Positions 23,525-34,924 of a stretch of DNA of 49,609 nucleotides are shown here, piece by piece. Position 1 is the stretch's first letter; the number at the start of each line of letters is the position of its first letter. The DNA is from Paraglomus occultum (Eukaryota; Glomeromycota; Glomeromycetes; Paraglomerales; Paraglomeraceae). The notes below the pieces were generated by a model that was given only the letters and a program-made list of their open reading frames with translations, was not told where the DNA came from and ran no database searches. Location of the stretch: contig CAJVPJ010000068.1 in the NCBI GenBank assembly GCA_910592205.1, positions 1-49,609 of the forward strand, given 5' to 3'. The translations under genes were made by a program, and so were the position numbers.

Positions 23525-23911
23525 AATCAATGAAAATGTGATATCTGACAAATTAGGTTGCAGATTTTGAATCACGTGCAGTCATAAATTTACTCTCTTT
23601 GATAGATCTGCAAGCATCTGCGGCAAAGTCACGTTTTCGCAGCGCACTTGCAACCATTATACTTGAATGTGTATACAAGACATCTTATTACATATGCGTA
23701 ACGATGGATATCAATATTGAAAATTAATATAGTTGTCAATTCTGTTATAAAGTGATAATAAAAGAAGAATGTAGCTGAAACATCGACAACTTCTTTAGCA
23801 CAAGATATTATTCATGACGATTCAACAGGAAAAGATTAGTAGTGAGATAAGAGAGAAAAAATTTCAAGAATCACATAACTCGATCCACCGATACAATCCG
23901 AAGTATCAACC

Positions 23912-25008
23912 ATGTCGACACCTGAATCTCTGGACTCAAAAACTGTGAAAAAGTTTTGGGGTCAAAATAAAAGCCTGGACAAAACATCCCAAAAAAGGAA
24001 ACAGAGAATATCGCTCAGGTGATGTTCAGGACAATAGTCCCCAGATTTAAATCATGTGACTGAAATTTCAGCGACGAGGTCGTCAAAATTCTTCCACAAT
24101 CTCATTACTCGACTTGACACAATTATTTGATAAGCAACAAATGCTGAATATTATGCTCAAAAGCTAACCGGAAAGAAACTTTATGCTGGATTAACTATGG
24201 AAAAGAATTCATAATTCAGTATAATGATTTTATAAAAATAGTAGTGGCAAAATTGGCGAGAAAAAAGTTAAAGTTATAAAATATAGGAGCACCTTAATAT
24301 CATCCATAAAAGAAAGTCGAAGGAAATGGGATTATCGTCCCAGAAATTTTCGCGTAAACTTTATGCAAAAAGACCCAAAAGGCCGTAACAACTTATAAAT
24401 TATTCGAAAAAATAAGCATTAATAAAATTAAGTATCTTAAAGCATATAGCGCAAATTCTATTTCAGAGTTGACCAACGATCAAATTAAAAAGACTATCGA
24501 TAATATTTCTGATCGCGATGAGTTTAATATAAAAGAAAAAAATCAAATTACATGACTGAAATTCCAGAGAAATTAACCGAGTGCTGAAACCCAGCGGTCA
24601 TCTCTTTTTGTGAACTGACAAGTTTCATTTGTGCGAGGGAATAGCCGCTTGACTAAAAAAAACTGACTTAGTCACTCCCGTTGCCAAAATCATGCAACCA
24701 AAATTTGACCTGAACCTAAGAAAACATTAGTGTCCCAACCAACGCTCTCTAATCAATTATCTCGTATCTCTAATTCGGAAGATAAAACAAGCGAAGTCTC
24801 GCCTGAAATTCTTATCAGAAATAAATCGGATATTGATGTTCTTATTCTTCTTTTGCAACAGAAGTTCGAAATGCCAAAGATAAATGAAGAGATGATATCG
24901 CCTTTGAATTTCGAGATAATACCAAATACTGTTATAATAAAGCCATCATTCTTTTTTCGATGGCCATCCCACTCGCAGGGTTACTTGAAAGTTCTCTTTT
25001 ATTCATAA
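23912..25008 (+). pseudogene. Degenerate coding-like segments, probably a decayed gene
   Basis: Several plus-strand segments look coding but do not join into one model: an ATG at 23912 with MSTPESLDSKTVKKFWGQNK to a possible donor AG|GTGATG; a segment around 24140-24210 with EYYAQKLTGKKLYAGLTMEK; 24431-24555 with KYLKAYSANSISELTNDQIK; and 24725-25008 with SQPTLSNQLSRISNSEDKTS. Stops and frame breaks separate them. EYYAQKLTGKKLYAGLTMEK recalls expanded gene families of arbuscular mycorrhizal fungi (recollection, not a search result). Confidence 0.35.
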
Positions 25009-25770
25009 TAAGTAAACATTCGTCGTGAATAAAGTTTTTTGCACTAATAGACACCTTGCACGGGTTGAAACTAAGAAAATTGTTGCTTACATAATTATTA
25101 TACAATATTTGCCTATATCGATATATTATTTAAATAGATAGTTGATTATTGTTTCGATTTAATCTTTATTACTATTACTATCGTTTCCAATTTTTCATGT
25201 AATGGAGATTAACTTGTGCACAAAGCTCATTAATTAATATCGACACATCGTTCTTTTCTCAACAATAGTAATATTGTGCTACTAAAGCAATGCTAAAATT
25301 AAGCGCGTAATCTTGACCTTGATCACGTTGTTTTCAATTTATTCGAAACCAAATATTTTATTGTACAAAAGTTCGAAACCGAACCATATTCGCGACCCTT
25401 AATGCTAAGCATATTAAGAGTATAACCGAATTTTTGTACCGTGTACTGCGTATCGTTATACGTTACATGAATTTAAAGATAAACTTTGTAGTTTAAGGGG
25501 CTCTTTCATCAGGTCGACAACAACTGCTCCTTACACCAGAGGGCAACTCTACTGTTACTCTCTCAAGGAGCAAGTATTTGTATTTACATTTATTATTTGA
25601 ATAAGTATCGTGGTACTTATCTGTAGGTTATTATTAATTACATTTTTAAATTTTATGTCATAGTTTCATATACAACATCATCGAGTGCTCAAAAGAAAAT
25701 CGACGCTGACAAGAGAACAAGCATTTCCACATTTCAGCCGGGTAACTTAGAGCACGAATAATTGTTTTTC
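25009..25770. other. Intergenic, 3' flank of the bL17m gene
   Basis: AT-rich, with nothing recognisable. Confidence 0.35.
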
Positions 25771-26647
25771 TTAGTTGAGGTTATAATAAGAAAGTCTACC
25801 GCCTTTTCTTCTGATTTTATCTTGAATATAGAAATCATCTTTTTCTTTCTCCATCCGGATAAGCCTATTGCGCTCCTGCTCAACTATTTCCTTCAGTTCA
25901 TCTTCTTCGATATTCTTTGTTTTCATAAACTTCCGCATGTTCTTTGCTAACCTCAATTGCGCCTTTTCTCTACTTATTCTTCGCTTTTTATCGATTCGCT
26001 TTGATCTAATGTTGCCTTGACCTTGTTCTATTGACTCTGAAGATACTTTGAGTATCTTATTGAGATCTTGACGAGCGAGTGTTTTAACGAGCATGTCGTA
26101 TCGGATATCATTAGGAGCGTCTACGTATTCGATGATTGCCATTGAAGCGTGATCTGTATCCCGATAACCTAGTTTGTGAATACGTGTGTATCCGCCCGGG
26201 CGATTCTGATAGCGTTCGGCCATTTCGCCGAATAATTTGGGCATAGTAACAACATGTTCCTTTTAATCAACGGGATGAATAGTGCGTATTCGTTATTACT
26301 TCAACGATCCGACATAAAATAAATGATGGTAACGAATATATTCCTTACTCGCAAAAAAGCTCTGGCTTGAGCTTTAGCATGAGCGTCACCCCGTTTAGCG
26401 AGCGTCACCATCTGACAACGCACAAACCATTGTAAAGCTAAACTTTAGTATCTCGTTTGAAAAATTAAACATTCCTCCAGTGATCACAACGGCTTACCTT
26501 ATCAGCAAACTTGCGAACCTCTTTCGCTTTAGGAAGTGTAGTTTTTATTCTATCGTGTCTAATGAGCGAAGAGACCATATTACGAAGAAGAGATTGCCGA
26601 TGGCCAGACGAACGATTGAGACGACGATATTTTTTGGCATGACGCAT
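25771..26647 (-). CDS. MRPL8: Mitochondrial large-subunit ribosomal protein bL17m, 233 aa, 3 exons
   Basis: A component of the mitochondrial large ribosomal subunit near the exit tunnel. Exons are 26647-26498, 26411-26349 and 26259-25771 (234 codons, phases close). The bL17 signature is clear: [20 protein letters not shown], then [20 protein letters not shown] and [10 protein letters not shown], followed by [18 protein letters not shown] and [20 protein letters not shown]. The bacterial-type core ends near residue 140. The remaining Lys/Arg/Glu-rich, probably helical extension is usual for fungal mitochondrial versions. Like other bL17 proteins it starts directly with the MRH core and has no separate presequence. 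Confidence 0.94.
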
Positions 26648-27293
26648 ATTAGTAATTTGTTACTCTTCTGCAATAATAATAATAATTCAGACAACACTTT
26701 TTATTTTATGGTCGTACAGCATATGTTCCAACCGATGTCAAGTCACATGACAATTATCAAACTGTTATAAGTATGTTTATTCAACAATACCATCAAGCAT
26801 ATGATCGACGTTTAGCAATATCACAGATACTGATCACTTTGTATAGTCGACCAAGTAAATACAGTATGTAGCATTAGACAGAAATATAATGTCAAAATAT
26901 TATTTTTGTTAAAGACTCGTAAAAAAATCGGTATATATTTGCGAAAAATCATATATCTGATTCAATCTCTGTCATGGGAAACGGGGTAGAGCTAAATTGA
27001 CGGATTTGACAAGTAAGTTATCGGTCTAAATTATTGACTACAACTTCTCATGTGAATATTTATTATTTATAATAATAATTCAGCGGAATTTTTCTTTCGA
27101 TAACGATAGTATCGATAATCGATAATAATAATAACAACAGATCTTTGTTAAAGTTTAGTCGGCAATACAAAATGTTGCCTGCCTAATTTCTGATAAACAT
27201 GTATTGATGACGACAGGATAAGATGCTAACGTTATACATATATGCTCATTCTGAAAAGTGTGAAAAAGCCAAGAAATTATGATGAAAGTAATA

Positions 27294-27319
27294 CAGTCCC
27301 CGGCGAAAGTAATGGCGGT
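27294..27319 (+). mobile_element. Tc1-like terminal inverted repeat, solitary
   Basis: TA followed by CAGTCCCCGGCGAAAGTAAT and GGCGG has the form of Tc1/mariner ends (CAGT..., GCAAAAGTAATGG-like). Downstream, TTAATATTTAGTATAACCACC is the kind of subterminal sequence seen in Tc1 elements. I found no matching inverted copy, so the element is truncated or decayed. Confidence 0.5.
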
Positions 27320-27520
27320 CAATTTTCCTCAGCTTATACAAATACTGTATAATAAATTGCAAAAAAAATTTTCTTAGTAGACTGAGGCCACGGCTTATTA
27401 ACAACTTAATATTTAGTATAACCACCCTCCAGTTTGCTTCTCACTAAGTTGCAAGTTGAATATTATAACATATATGTTGAGTCAGTAACGGTAATAATAC
27501 ACGCTATTCCTGACGGACGC

Positions 27521-27935
27521 TTACTGTACATTGACCGTTTCACGAAAAAATGTCAACGCCGTGAAGTCTCCAATGCCAAACCCAAATGTATCAAGGTTCC
27601 TTAGCCATACACCTTTCAAAAGCACCAAAATAAGACTTTTCTCAAATGATGTCATTATAACAAAAGCTATGCATCGTTGATCCTCAATTATTCTATTCGG
27701 AGTATAATGGATTACTCCGTATAGAGTAACCATGAATCACGTGTATTATGTCTGATAGGCCATTTTCAGATACAAATGGGTGTTCGGAACATCTCTGCGA
27801 ACACGCCCGTTGAGATATGTTTTTTAGAACGGCAATACATTCTTCAGTCACACGCTTGCTTTTAAGAAAGACATACGAGTCTTTCAGAAGCACAAAAACG
27901 TTTAAAATGTCGCGCACTTTCTCAACAGAGAACAA
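27521..27935 (-). other. Two overlapping unexplained minus-strand frames
   Basis: The first frame (27935-27693) contains KSKRVTEECIAVLKNISQRA and CSEHPFVSENGLSDIIHVIH. The second (27733-27521) starts VTLYGVIHYTPNRIIEDQRC and ends FRETVNVQ. They look more coding-like than random but lie in different frames with no good splice pair, and no ATG starts the first. Next to a transposon end, they may be element-derived. Confidence 0.3.
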
Positions 27936-27996
27936 AAATTTACCAAAGGTCTATTGAATGAAACATTGTTACCATTCGAATTCAAACTTGTAACTA

Positions 27997-29914
27997 ATGC
28001 CTGACTGTCCGTATCTGCAGTTGAATGATCCCAAATTACTCCGTCAGATGGCTTACGTAGACGGTAAATGGATTTCAGCTGAATCAGGAGCCAAGTTTTC
28101 AGTCATAGGTATTTGTCATTTTCGTGACGGAGTGTGAATCGAATGTGAAAGGAATGCCATTGTTAGTTGAACATTATTATTCTAGATCCCGCTACGGAAC
28201 AGGAAATTGGCAAGGTGCCAGAGATGAACGCGGAAGACGTAAAAACGGCAGCTGACCTTGCAAACGAAGCATTCAAGGACTGGTCTAAGCAGACTGCAAA
28301 GGTTACTTATTTTTGAATATCGATAACAAGCTCCCCTCTTCCAAACTTTATATTAATTTATCCTCAATTTCGTCTTAAAGCGACGTCACGATCTACTGAA
28401 AAAATGGCATGCTCTGATCCTCGAGAATCAAAATGATCTCGCCACGATTTTAACTCTAGAAAATGGTAAACCTCTGCAAGAAGCCCTCGGTGAAATCAAA
28501 TACGGAGCGAGCTTTATTGAATGGTTTGCCGAGGAAGCTATTCGCGTGTATGGTGATGTCATTCCGTCTCCTGTTAGCAGTCAACGCTTCATAGTCGTTA
28601 AACAACCCATCGGAGTTGTCGGATTGATTACGCCTTGGAATTTTCCGAATGCTATGATTACGAGAAAAGCAGGCGCTGCACTTGCTGCCGGATGTACGGT
28701 GGTTGTAAAACCGGGCGCAGAAACACCGTTCTCTGCCTTGGTTCTTGCAGAGCTGGCGGATAGGGCGGGAATACCGAAAGGCGTTTTTAACGTAGTTACG
28801 GCACACGAGAATGTGCAACAAGTCGGAGAGGAGATGTGCACTAATCCGACAATTAAGAAGATATCATTTACTGGCTCGGTATGACTGATACGGTTGATCG
28901 CTGTTGACGCAGGCAGAAAGGATTTTTACTTATTTCTGTTTTCAACTTTTAGACCGCCGTGGGTAAATTATTGATGAAACAAAGCGCTTCTACTCTGAAA
29001 AAAGTTACGCTGGAACTGGGAGGCAACGCTCCGTTCATTGTTTTTGATGACGCTGACATTGATGCTGCTGTTGATGGTTAGTACTTGTTAGTTCAAGTCA
29101 TGATCCTCTGTTTGTATATATTACTGATCCCCTGGCATTCGCGTATAGGAGCAATTCAGTCGAAGTTCCGAGCTTCGGGACAGACTTGTATTTGTGCCAA
29201 CCGCATATACGTTCAATCAAGCATACTCGCCGAGTTCGCGTGTCGTCTCGCTGAGAAAGTTGGTTCATTCAAATTGGGAAATGGTCTTGAAAGTGATAGC
29301 ACTCATGGACCCTTAATAAACAAGGAAGCCATCGAAAAGGTAAAACTCCATGTTGAAGACGCCGTTGCTAAGGGTGCTGAAATCATTATCGGTGGAACGC
29401 AACGCTCGGGGAATTTCTTCCATCCGACAGTTTTAACCGGCATGACACAAGATATGTTGATTTCATCCGAAGAGACGTTTGGTCCCGTGGCTGCTTTGTA
29501 TAAGTTTGAAACTGAAGAAGAAGTGATCGGTCTTGCGAATGCCACATCATCTGGGCTTGCGGGATATTTCTATAGTGGGGATGTCAGAAGGTGCTGGCGT
29601 CTTGCGGAAGCTTTAGAAGTCGGGATGGTTGGAGTTAATACCGGCGCCATTAGCACTTGTGAGGCACCTTTCGGTGGTGTAAGTAAATTTGCATTTGATA
29701 CAGTATTTCGCAACGACTTTTTTTAATATGTATTTTTTACATTTCAGATCAAAGAATCTGGCATAGGTCGCGAAGGTAACCTTCATAAAATATATTATCT
29801 GACGATCTTTATTCGCACTGACTTAATTCTTTCTTTACTGTCCAAAATTAAGGTTCAAAATATGGTATTGAAGAGTATTTGAACATCAAATACATCAATT
29901 TCGGAGGATTATAA
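27997..29914 (+). CDS. UGA2: Succinate-semialdehyde dehydrogenase, NAD(P)+, 489 aa, 7 exons
   Basis: Oxidises succinic semialdehyde to succinate, the last step of the GABA shunt. Exons are 27997-28108, 28186-28301, 28381-28878, 28953-29076, 29149-29678, 29748-29775 and 29853-29914 (490 codons, phases close). The start is fixed by an in-frame TAA six bases upstream. Aldehyde dehydrogenase motifs are [52 protein letters not shown], catalytic-base E263 in LELGGNAPF and nucleophile C297 in [10 protein letters not shown]299 two residues later matches the C-x-C redox pair described for mammalian SSADH. The C-terminus reads [14 protein letters not shown], then [16 protein letters not shown]. There is no clear mitochondrial presequence, so a cytosolic location is likely. 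Confidence 0.95.
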
Positions 29915-29922
29915 AATCCTCC
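29903..29922 (+). repeat. Perfect hairpin over the SSADH stop codon
   Basis: GGAGGATT, loop ATAA, AATCCTCC: an 8-bp perfect stem that includes the last two codons and the TAA. Confidence 0.6.
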
Positions 29923-30013
29923 TGAAATACAGATTTCTTGCTATTGAACCGAAGACTAGACGCTTTCAATGGGCGAAAGGGATTCACATATCTCTTAATA
30001 TTCGTACGTACAC

Positions 30014-32246
30014 CTAGTCAATCGTAGTGTCTACATCCGTGTCATCATCGTCCCAATCAGTTTCCTCGTCCTCTTCAGACAACCAACACCAAATGGTGCC
30101 GTCGTCACAAGCCGCGATTAACCATTCACCGTCGGGTGAAAAAGTAACCTGTCGGACAGTGGCTGTGCATTTTGGACCTTCCAATAATCGCAATACACAC
30201 TTTCGCCTCTTTCCCGCTTGCTTATTTGTAAGTTGTTTAGTTCTGTTGCCTGTGCTTTGAGAGATGGATTTAGCGCTAGTATTTTTTTTCCGCATTACAC
30301 TTGCGGGTTTTTGTGTTAGATACAGATTCTGTTTCTTCTTCGCTTTGCTTTCTTTTTTGTTCACAGAACAGGCCTTCTTTGCCGATATATACTTGTCTAT
30401 AAAATGCGGAATGTAATCCAAGTCCCATAAAAACATTTTACCATATTGACTGCCAGTCGCGAGGAATCTGTTATCGCGTGAGAGCCCAAAGCGGACGAAC
30501 CATATGTCGCATTCTTCGAAACTGAATTCGCAGATGATGTTAAAGTCTGATGTTTGCTATAAAATTGAATCAAGTTTATTTAATATTAATGGGATTATGT
30601 ATCGACTTTAAAAAGCAAAACCCACAAAAGTTTAAGGAAGAATATGCCAGACCGCCATAAATCTTACCGCATTAGGAAGTGCCCTTCCCCCAACCAAGGA
30701 GTATTTCGACTGGAGAGAATCATCAGCATCCTCGTTCTCGTAGTCTTCTTCTGTTGGTAATCCAACCTCTGGCTTCCATAGTATTATATTCGGTTCAGTA
30801 GATCTCGAAAACAATAAATCGCCATACCATCTAATATTGTCAACATAATTATTATGAAGTTCCGTGCTGGAGAAAATGGGATAATGAACATATACTGGCT
30901 CGCGACATGTATGACTCTGGGTATTCGTGACTGGAACTGTACATTGACAATGGTGTTCTTGTGCTGCGTATGATGTCGAAGATGATGACGTCGCTGCTGA
31001 TTTTGAACTAGTTCTTTTAGAGTTTTGCGTTTCGGGTAGAGGTGCAGCGGTATCAATAATACGCTTTAATATCGGGCTGCAGAGAGTCCATATCTTCACC
31101 GCGTGATCCATTCCACATGAAGCTAAGTAATTGCCGCTCAGATGCAAGTCCTATCATATTATATCACAAACGGTTAATTCACTACGTCAATAGCTTTACC
31201 AGATCAGACTTGATAATTTTCATGGAAATTCCTACAATGCCTAGTACACTCTCGCGGTGCCCTCCGTCTCCGCCAAAGACAACCAACAAGTCGCCAGTAT
31301 TTGCATTCCACAGCCGAATCGAAAAGTCTTTACTAGTAGAGAACAGTAATTCCGGTCGAAGATGGTGGAATCTCATTTCATTAACTTCCTAAATAAGCAG
31401 ATACGAATTAGCCAGCCGACTAACTCTAGTAAGAATTAATAAAATGGCGACTCACATCACCGTGACCGGCGAGTACCTGGGAAAAGATAATTTTCCCTTT
31501 AATTTAGTCAACATTCAGCGTCGTAGATTATAAGGATAAAACCGAGAAACTTAGTACAAATGAAATTACTAACTCTAACGACTTCCTTTTGACTAGTGTC
31601 AATAATCTTGATTAATCCACTCGCCCCAGCAACGGCAACCCACGGTGCCCCCGTTAATGGATCGTACGACCAAGCAACGCAGTAGAAATTTTCAGAAACC
31701 TTATCACCGCAGGCTTGTTAGTCTTCAAATTTTGTTACGAAAAGGTAAGCTCATAGAAAAAGCTTTGGTAGAATACATTCTCATCCGTATATGTCTGTAG
31801 CACTCTGATGCGACCCCTCTTCGGTTTATCCCCGGCCAGAGCTAAGTCAGTTTCCTCGACCTCTTCAAATGTAGCTATAATCACCTAACAAGAGAGTTAT
31901 AAAACATATGTAGACAATTGGTAAAGGGATACTGTATGCAAATTCTCATTATCTACGAGTGATCCTCACCGTTCGCCCGCCAGCGACAGCAAATACATTT
32001 ATTACGTTCTTTTGCTTGAATGGATTAAAACAAACGCCGTAAAATGGCATTTTAAATGTAGATTCCTTTTCTTTCACGTAGTCATTGAAACCAGAAAGGT
32101 AGAAACGTCACAATTTGAGTATGTCGATAAAAGTAGTGGCATAAATGGTCCTATTTAGGTAGCTTAATTACCGTCATGACATGTTTTAGGCGAAAATCTG
32201 AAGAGTTTCTCATTTTTTTGGGTCTATCAGAGAATTTAGCAGCCAT
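30014..32246 (-). CDS. EED: WD40 protein, EED/ESC homologue (PRC2 subunit), 546 aa, 8 exons
   Basis: EED is the WD40 subunit of Polycomb Repressive Complex 2 that reads H3K27me3 in chromatin. Exons are 32246-32172, 32065-31970, 31884-31777, 31699-31574, 31476-31456, 31388-31200, 31150-30668 and 30556-30014 (547 codons, phases close). Homology runs in order: PFYGVCFNPF, FYCVAWSYDPLTGAPWVAVA with GLIKIID, VLAGHGD, NEMRFHHLRPELLFSTSKDF and SIRLWNANTGDLLVVFGGDG, GHRESVLG, LASCGMDHAVKIW, HNNYVDNIRWYGDLLFSRS with NIILWKPE, DIWFVRFGLSRDNRFLATGS, and VRQVTFSPDGEWLIAACDDG. At about 100 residues above human EED (441 aa), it carries a Ser/Thr-rich loop after LPETQN, a Lys-rich insert of about 70 residues before the last blade, and an acidic C-terminus. 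The exon 2 acceptor is inferred (GAAAAG|GAATCT), and exon 5 is 21 nt. Confidence 0.88.
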
Positions 32247-33868
32247 GGACGCGCTTACATATATTGATGCAGACAAAACCACCACGAACAAAATTCTGGT
32301 TGTTCAAAATAAGATAATCGACTGATTGGTTGTATGTTAGATCAGCTGACGCTGTACTATGTACATCCAAACCTAAATACAGTTCGCGTAAAAAAGTAAA
32401 ATTTGCTTTCTCTTGGAAAGACACTCACGCCTCGCGAGAGTTTGAAATTGTGCATTTAGAGAACAATATAAATTGGAACATTTATGGTGTGGTAACAGAC
32501 GTTTATGCGATACGCACTCTTTCGTCACATACGTTTATAATATTTATCTACGAGTATGCATTGCCCCAGCAAACCTTGTACTTACTTGTTGGATTAAGAA
32601 CGCTTGTACAGTTTCCAGACTTTTCAACGCAAATACCTTGCACTGCTCTGAGGTAATAATTATAGGCTATTTAAGATAAGTAGCTGACTTTTTTAATTTG
32701 GGGTAGTATTTACTTCATTGCGTAATTTTCCCATTATACCTATGCTAATTTAACTATTTTAGTGTAATATTCCAGTTGGCTAGACTCACCTTTAATGCAG
32801 GTTAAATAAAATCTTTCATAGCGACAAGACGCCCTGCTGATGCAATGCTACCAGCAAGTTTACAAAGAAAGAATGGGGAAAGAATGTTTACCTGATTTAT
32901 TATCATAAACGAATTCAACGCCCTTTGTTTCGAATCTAAACAAGTATTTTGAAAGCAAACGGAATTGTATTCAGCATTTTCAGAAATTGATAAAGTCCAT
33001 ATACCGAGAAGATTACTGGATATATAATCTTTTTGACAGGTTTATTTTCATGACGCGTGCGTTACATTCGATCATAGGAAAAAATGTTAGACTGTTCTTT
33101 TTCGGGTGAGAGGTTATATGTCATAAAGATACTTGAATACAAAGACGTAAGACTCAATTCTGTAACGAGACGTTTATTTATCTGGAAGTGCCGAGATATT
33201 TGCCTGTTTAGAAGCTATCATGCTAACACTCACAGCGCAGTGGTGTGAATCGAATAAATACTTGAGACTACTTCTTTACAACTTTCGCTAAGCAAAGGTC
33301 ATTGGCGACGTAGGGTAATCGATAATACAGTATTCTGCTACTTTCCGCGTTTGTGTTGCTGATTCTTTCGAATAACCTTGCTTTGTCTATTTTCAAATTA
33401 ATTTCATATACGATTTATTGCAAAATTTTTTAAGTAACTTTTTTTTGTACTTCAGAACATGGAAAACTTTTTTTGCAGTGCGCAAACATCAAGAGGGACG
33501 CATCTTGGTATTCTGGAAAAAAACACTCGTTCGGACTAATCTTGATTTTGTTCAAACGTGAAAACGACTTCGGCCTCCGCAAGTCTTTCCTTCATAATGA
33601 TTCTAACGTAAAATTCGTTTAGCTGCGCGTTTTCGTAATGTGCAGACATTTGCAACCACATCCAAGATTCAATTGGTAGACGACGAAGCACAAGGCATGA
33701 AATGAACGTTAAATTGCACTAACACTAAATTGGCGATGGTGACACATTACAAATCAATTGCACGTGAGAGCGCAACCAGCATGAAAAAAGTCTTCGATTT
33801 TTAACATTTGAAAAAAAGTTTCCATTTACAAGTCTTGCGTATTTTCGTCACTGGACTATGGTTCTAAA
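32247..33868. other. Divergent intergenic region, EED / cornichon
   Basis: About 1.6 kb with no supported gene. A plus-strand frame at 32330-32656 lacks an ATG start and motifs. Both promoters must lie here. Confidence 0.4.
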
Positions 33869-34924
33869 ATGGGCTCAGAAGCATTATTATTCTTGTTTGC
33901 AGTCATAATGGCTGCTGTCCATCTCTTTGTAATGGTTTTCTTCGTATCCTTTAACTATATTGTATATATGCGTGATAACCGTACTCATACATCAGTTATG
34001 AATGTCTCAACGAGTCGTATTACTTGTCCATCATCGCCAATGTCAATGAAGCCTTAACTTTATTCCACTTCGAAAGACCATAATGTATGCTGATTTAGAA
34101 TGCGACTATATCAATCCGATTGACCTTTGTAGTAAATTAAATCAAGCAAGTTTTTTCTCACATCGTATCGTGGATTTCCAGCAAGACAATTTACCATTAC
34201 TCACATTCCATCTTTATGTACGTCGGCGTATTTCTAGTTTATTGTTCCGGAAATGCTCTCTCATGCATTTCTGTCGTTCTTGTTTGTAATCAATGGATAT
34301 TGGTTCGTTGCATTGATTAACATACCGTTGGTGCTGTACAATGTCTACAAGTACGAAAAGAGGTTTATGCTATTATAATGCATTTATTGTATACTTCAGT
34401 CATCCCGATCGTTAATTAATTAACTGTAGAATTCACAACAACAAACACACGCTCGATCCGACCGAGATATTCCGAACATTGTGGATACACAAAAGAGAGA
34501 GTTTGATAAAAGTTGCATTTTATCTTATTACTTTCTTTTATTATTTATACAGGTAAGTTTATTCTTAATCTCAGATCACAATTTTCTACCGTTCAAGGGA
34601 TAAAGTGCGGGGACCGTGAAATGTTACATAATACTGACGACGGAAGGAGCACTCGATTCTTCTGACTGTCAGCTCTACAGCGTAGCGTTTCATGGTGATA
34701 ATATTTTGATGTTAACTCCAAATTCATTTTGTCGACAGAAATAGTTATGCTTGTTGCCTTACAACTTAAAGACAATGAACCTACTTACTACGTAACAGCG
34801 AACCATAGAATTGATAATGTTAAAGCGTAATCAATCAATCAATCTGCATCTTGCTAATTCCCTCTTTTACTTCCATAATAATGTACCGAACAGAATGATC
34901 GCGGCGTTAATAAACGACGACTGA
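33869..34924 (+). CDS. ERV14: Cornichon family ER cargo receptor (Erv14-like), 136 aa, 5 exons
   Basis: Packages transmembrane cargo into COPII vesicles at the ER. Exons are 33869-33943, 34077-34145, 34238-34350, 34430-34552 and 34894-34924 (137 codons, phases close). The sequence follows the family closely: MGSEALLFLFAVIMAAVHLF as the first membrane segment, MYADLECDYINPIDLCSKLN (the conserved cargo/COPII-facing stretch), FIVPEMLSHAFLSFLFVING, YWFVALINIPLVLYNVYK, DPTEIFRTLWIHKRESLIK, and a last membrane segment ending FFYYLYRMIAALINDD. Exon 2 ends at a GC donor (CAA|GCAAGT), the only choice that keeps the frame. The final 31-nt exon lies beyond an intron of about 340 nt. A length of 136 aa is normal for Erv14/CNIH. 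Confidence 0.94.

Larger units (their letters stand above)
26648..27996. other. Intergenic with transposon traces
   Basis: Holds a Tc1-type terminal sequence at 27294-27319 and unexplained open frames on the minus strand at 27521-27935. The remainder is AT-rich with ATA/AAT microsatellite-like runs. Confidence 0.4.

Noticed and set aside
28581-28841. Minus-strand frames inside SSADH
   Set aside because: Antisense shadows of a highly conserved coding exon.
32330-32656. 108-codon plus-strand frame upstream of EED
   Set aside because: No ATG start, no motif and no splice partner; a second overlapping frame there is equally open.
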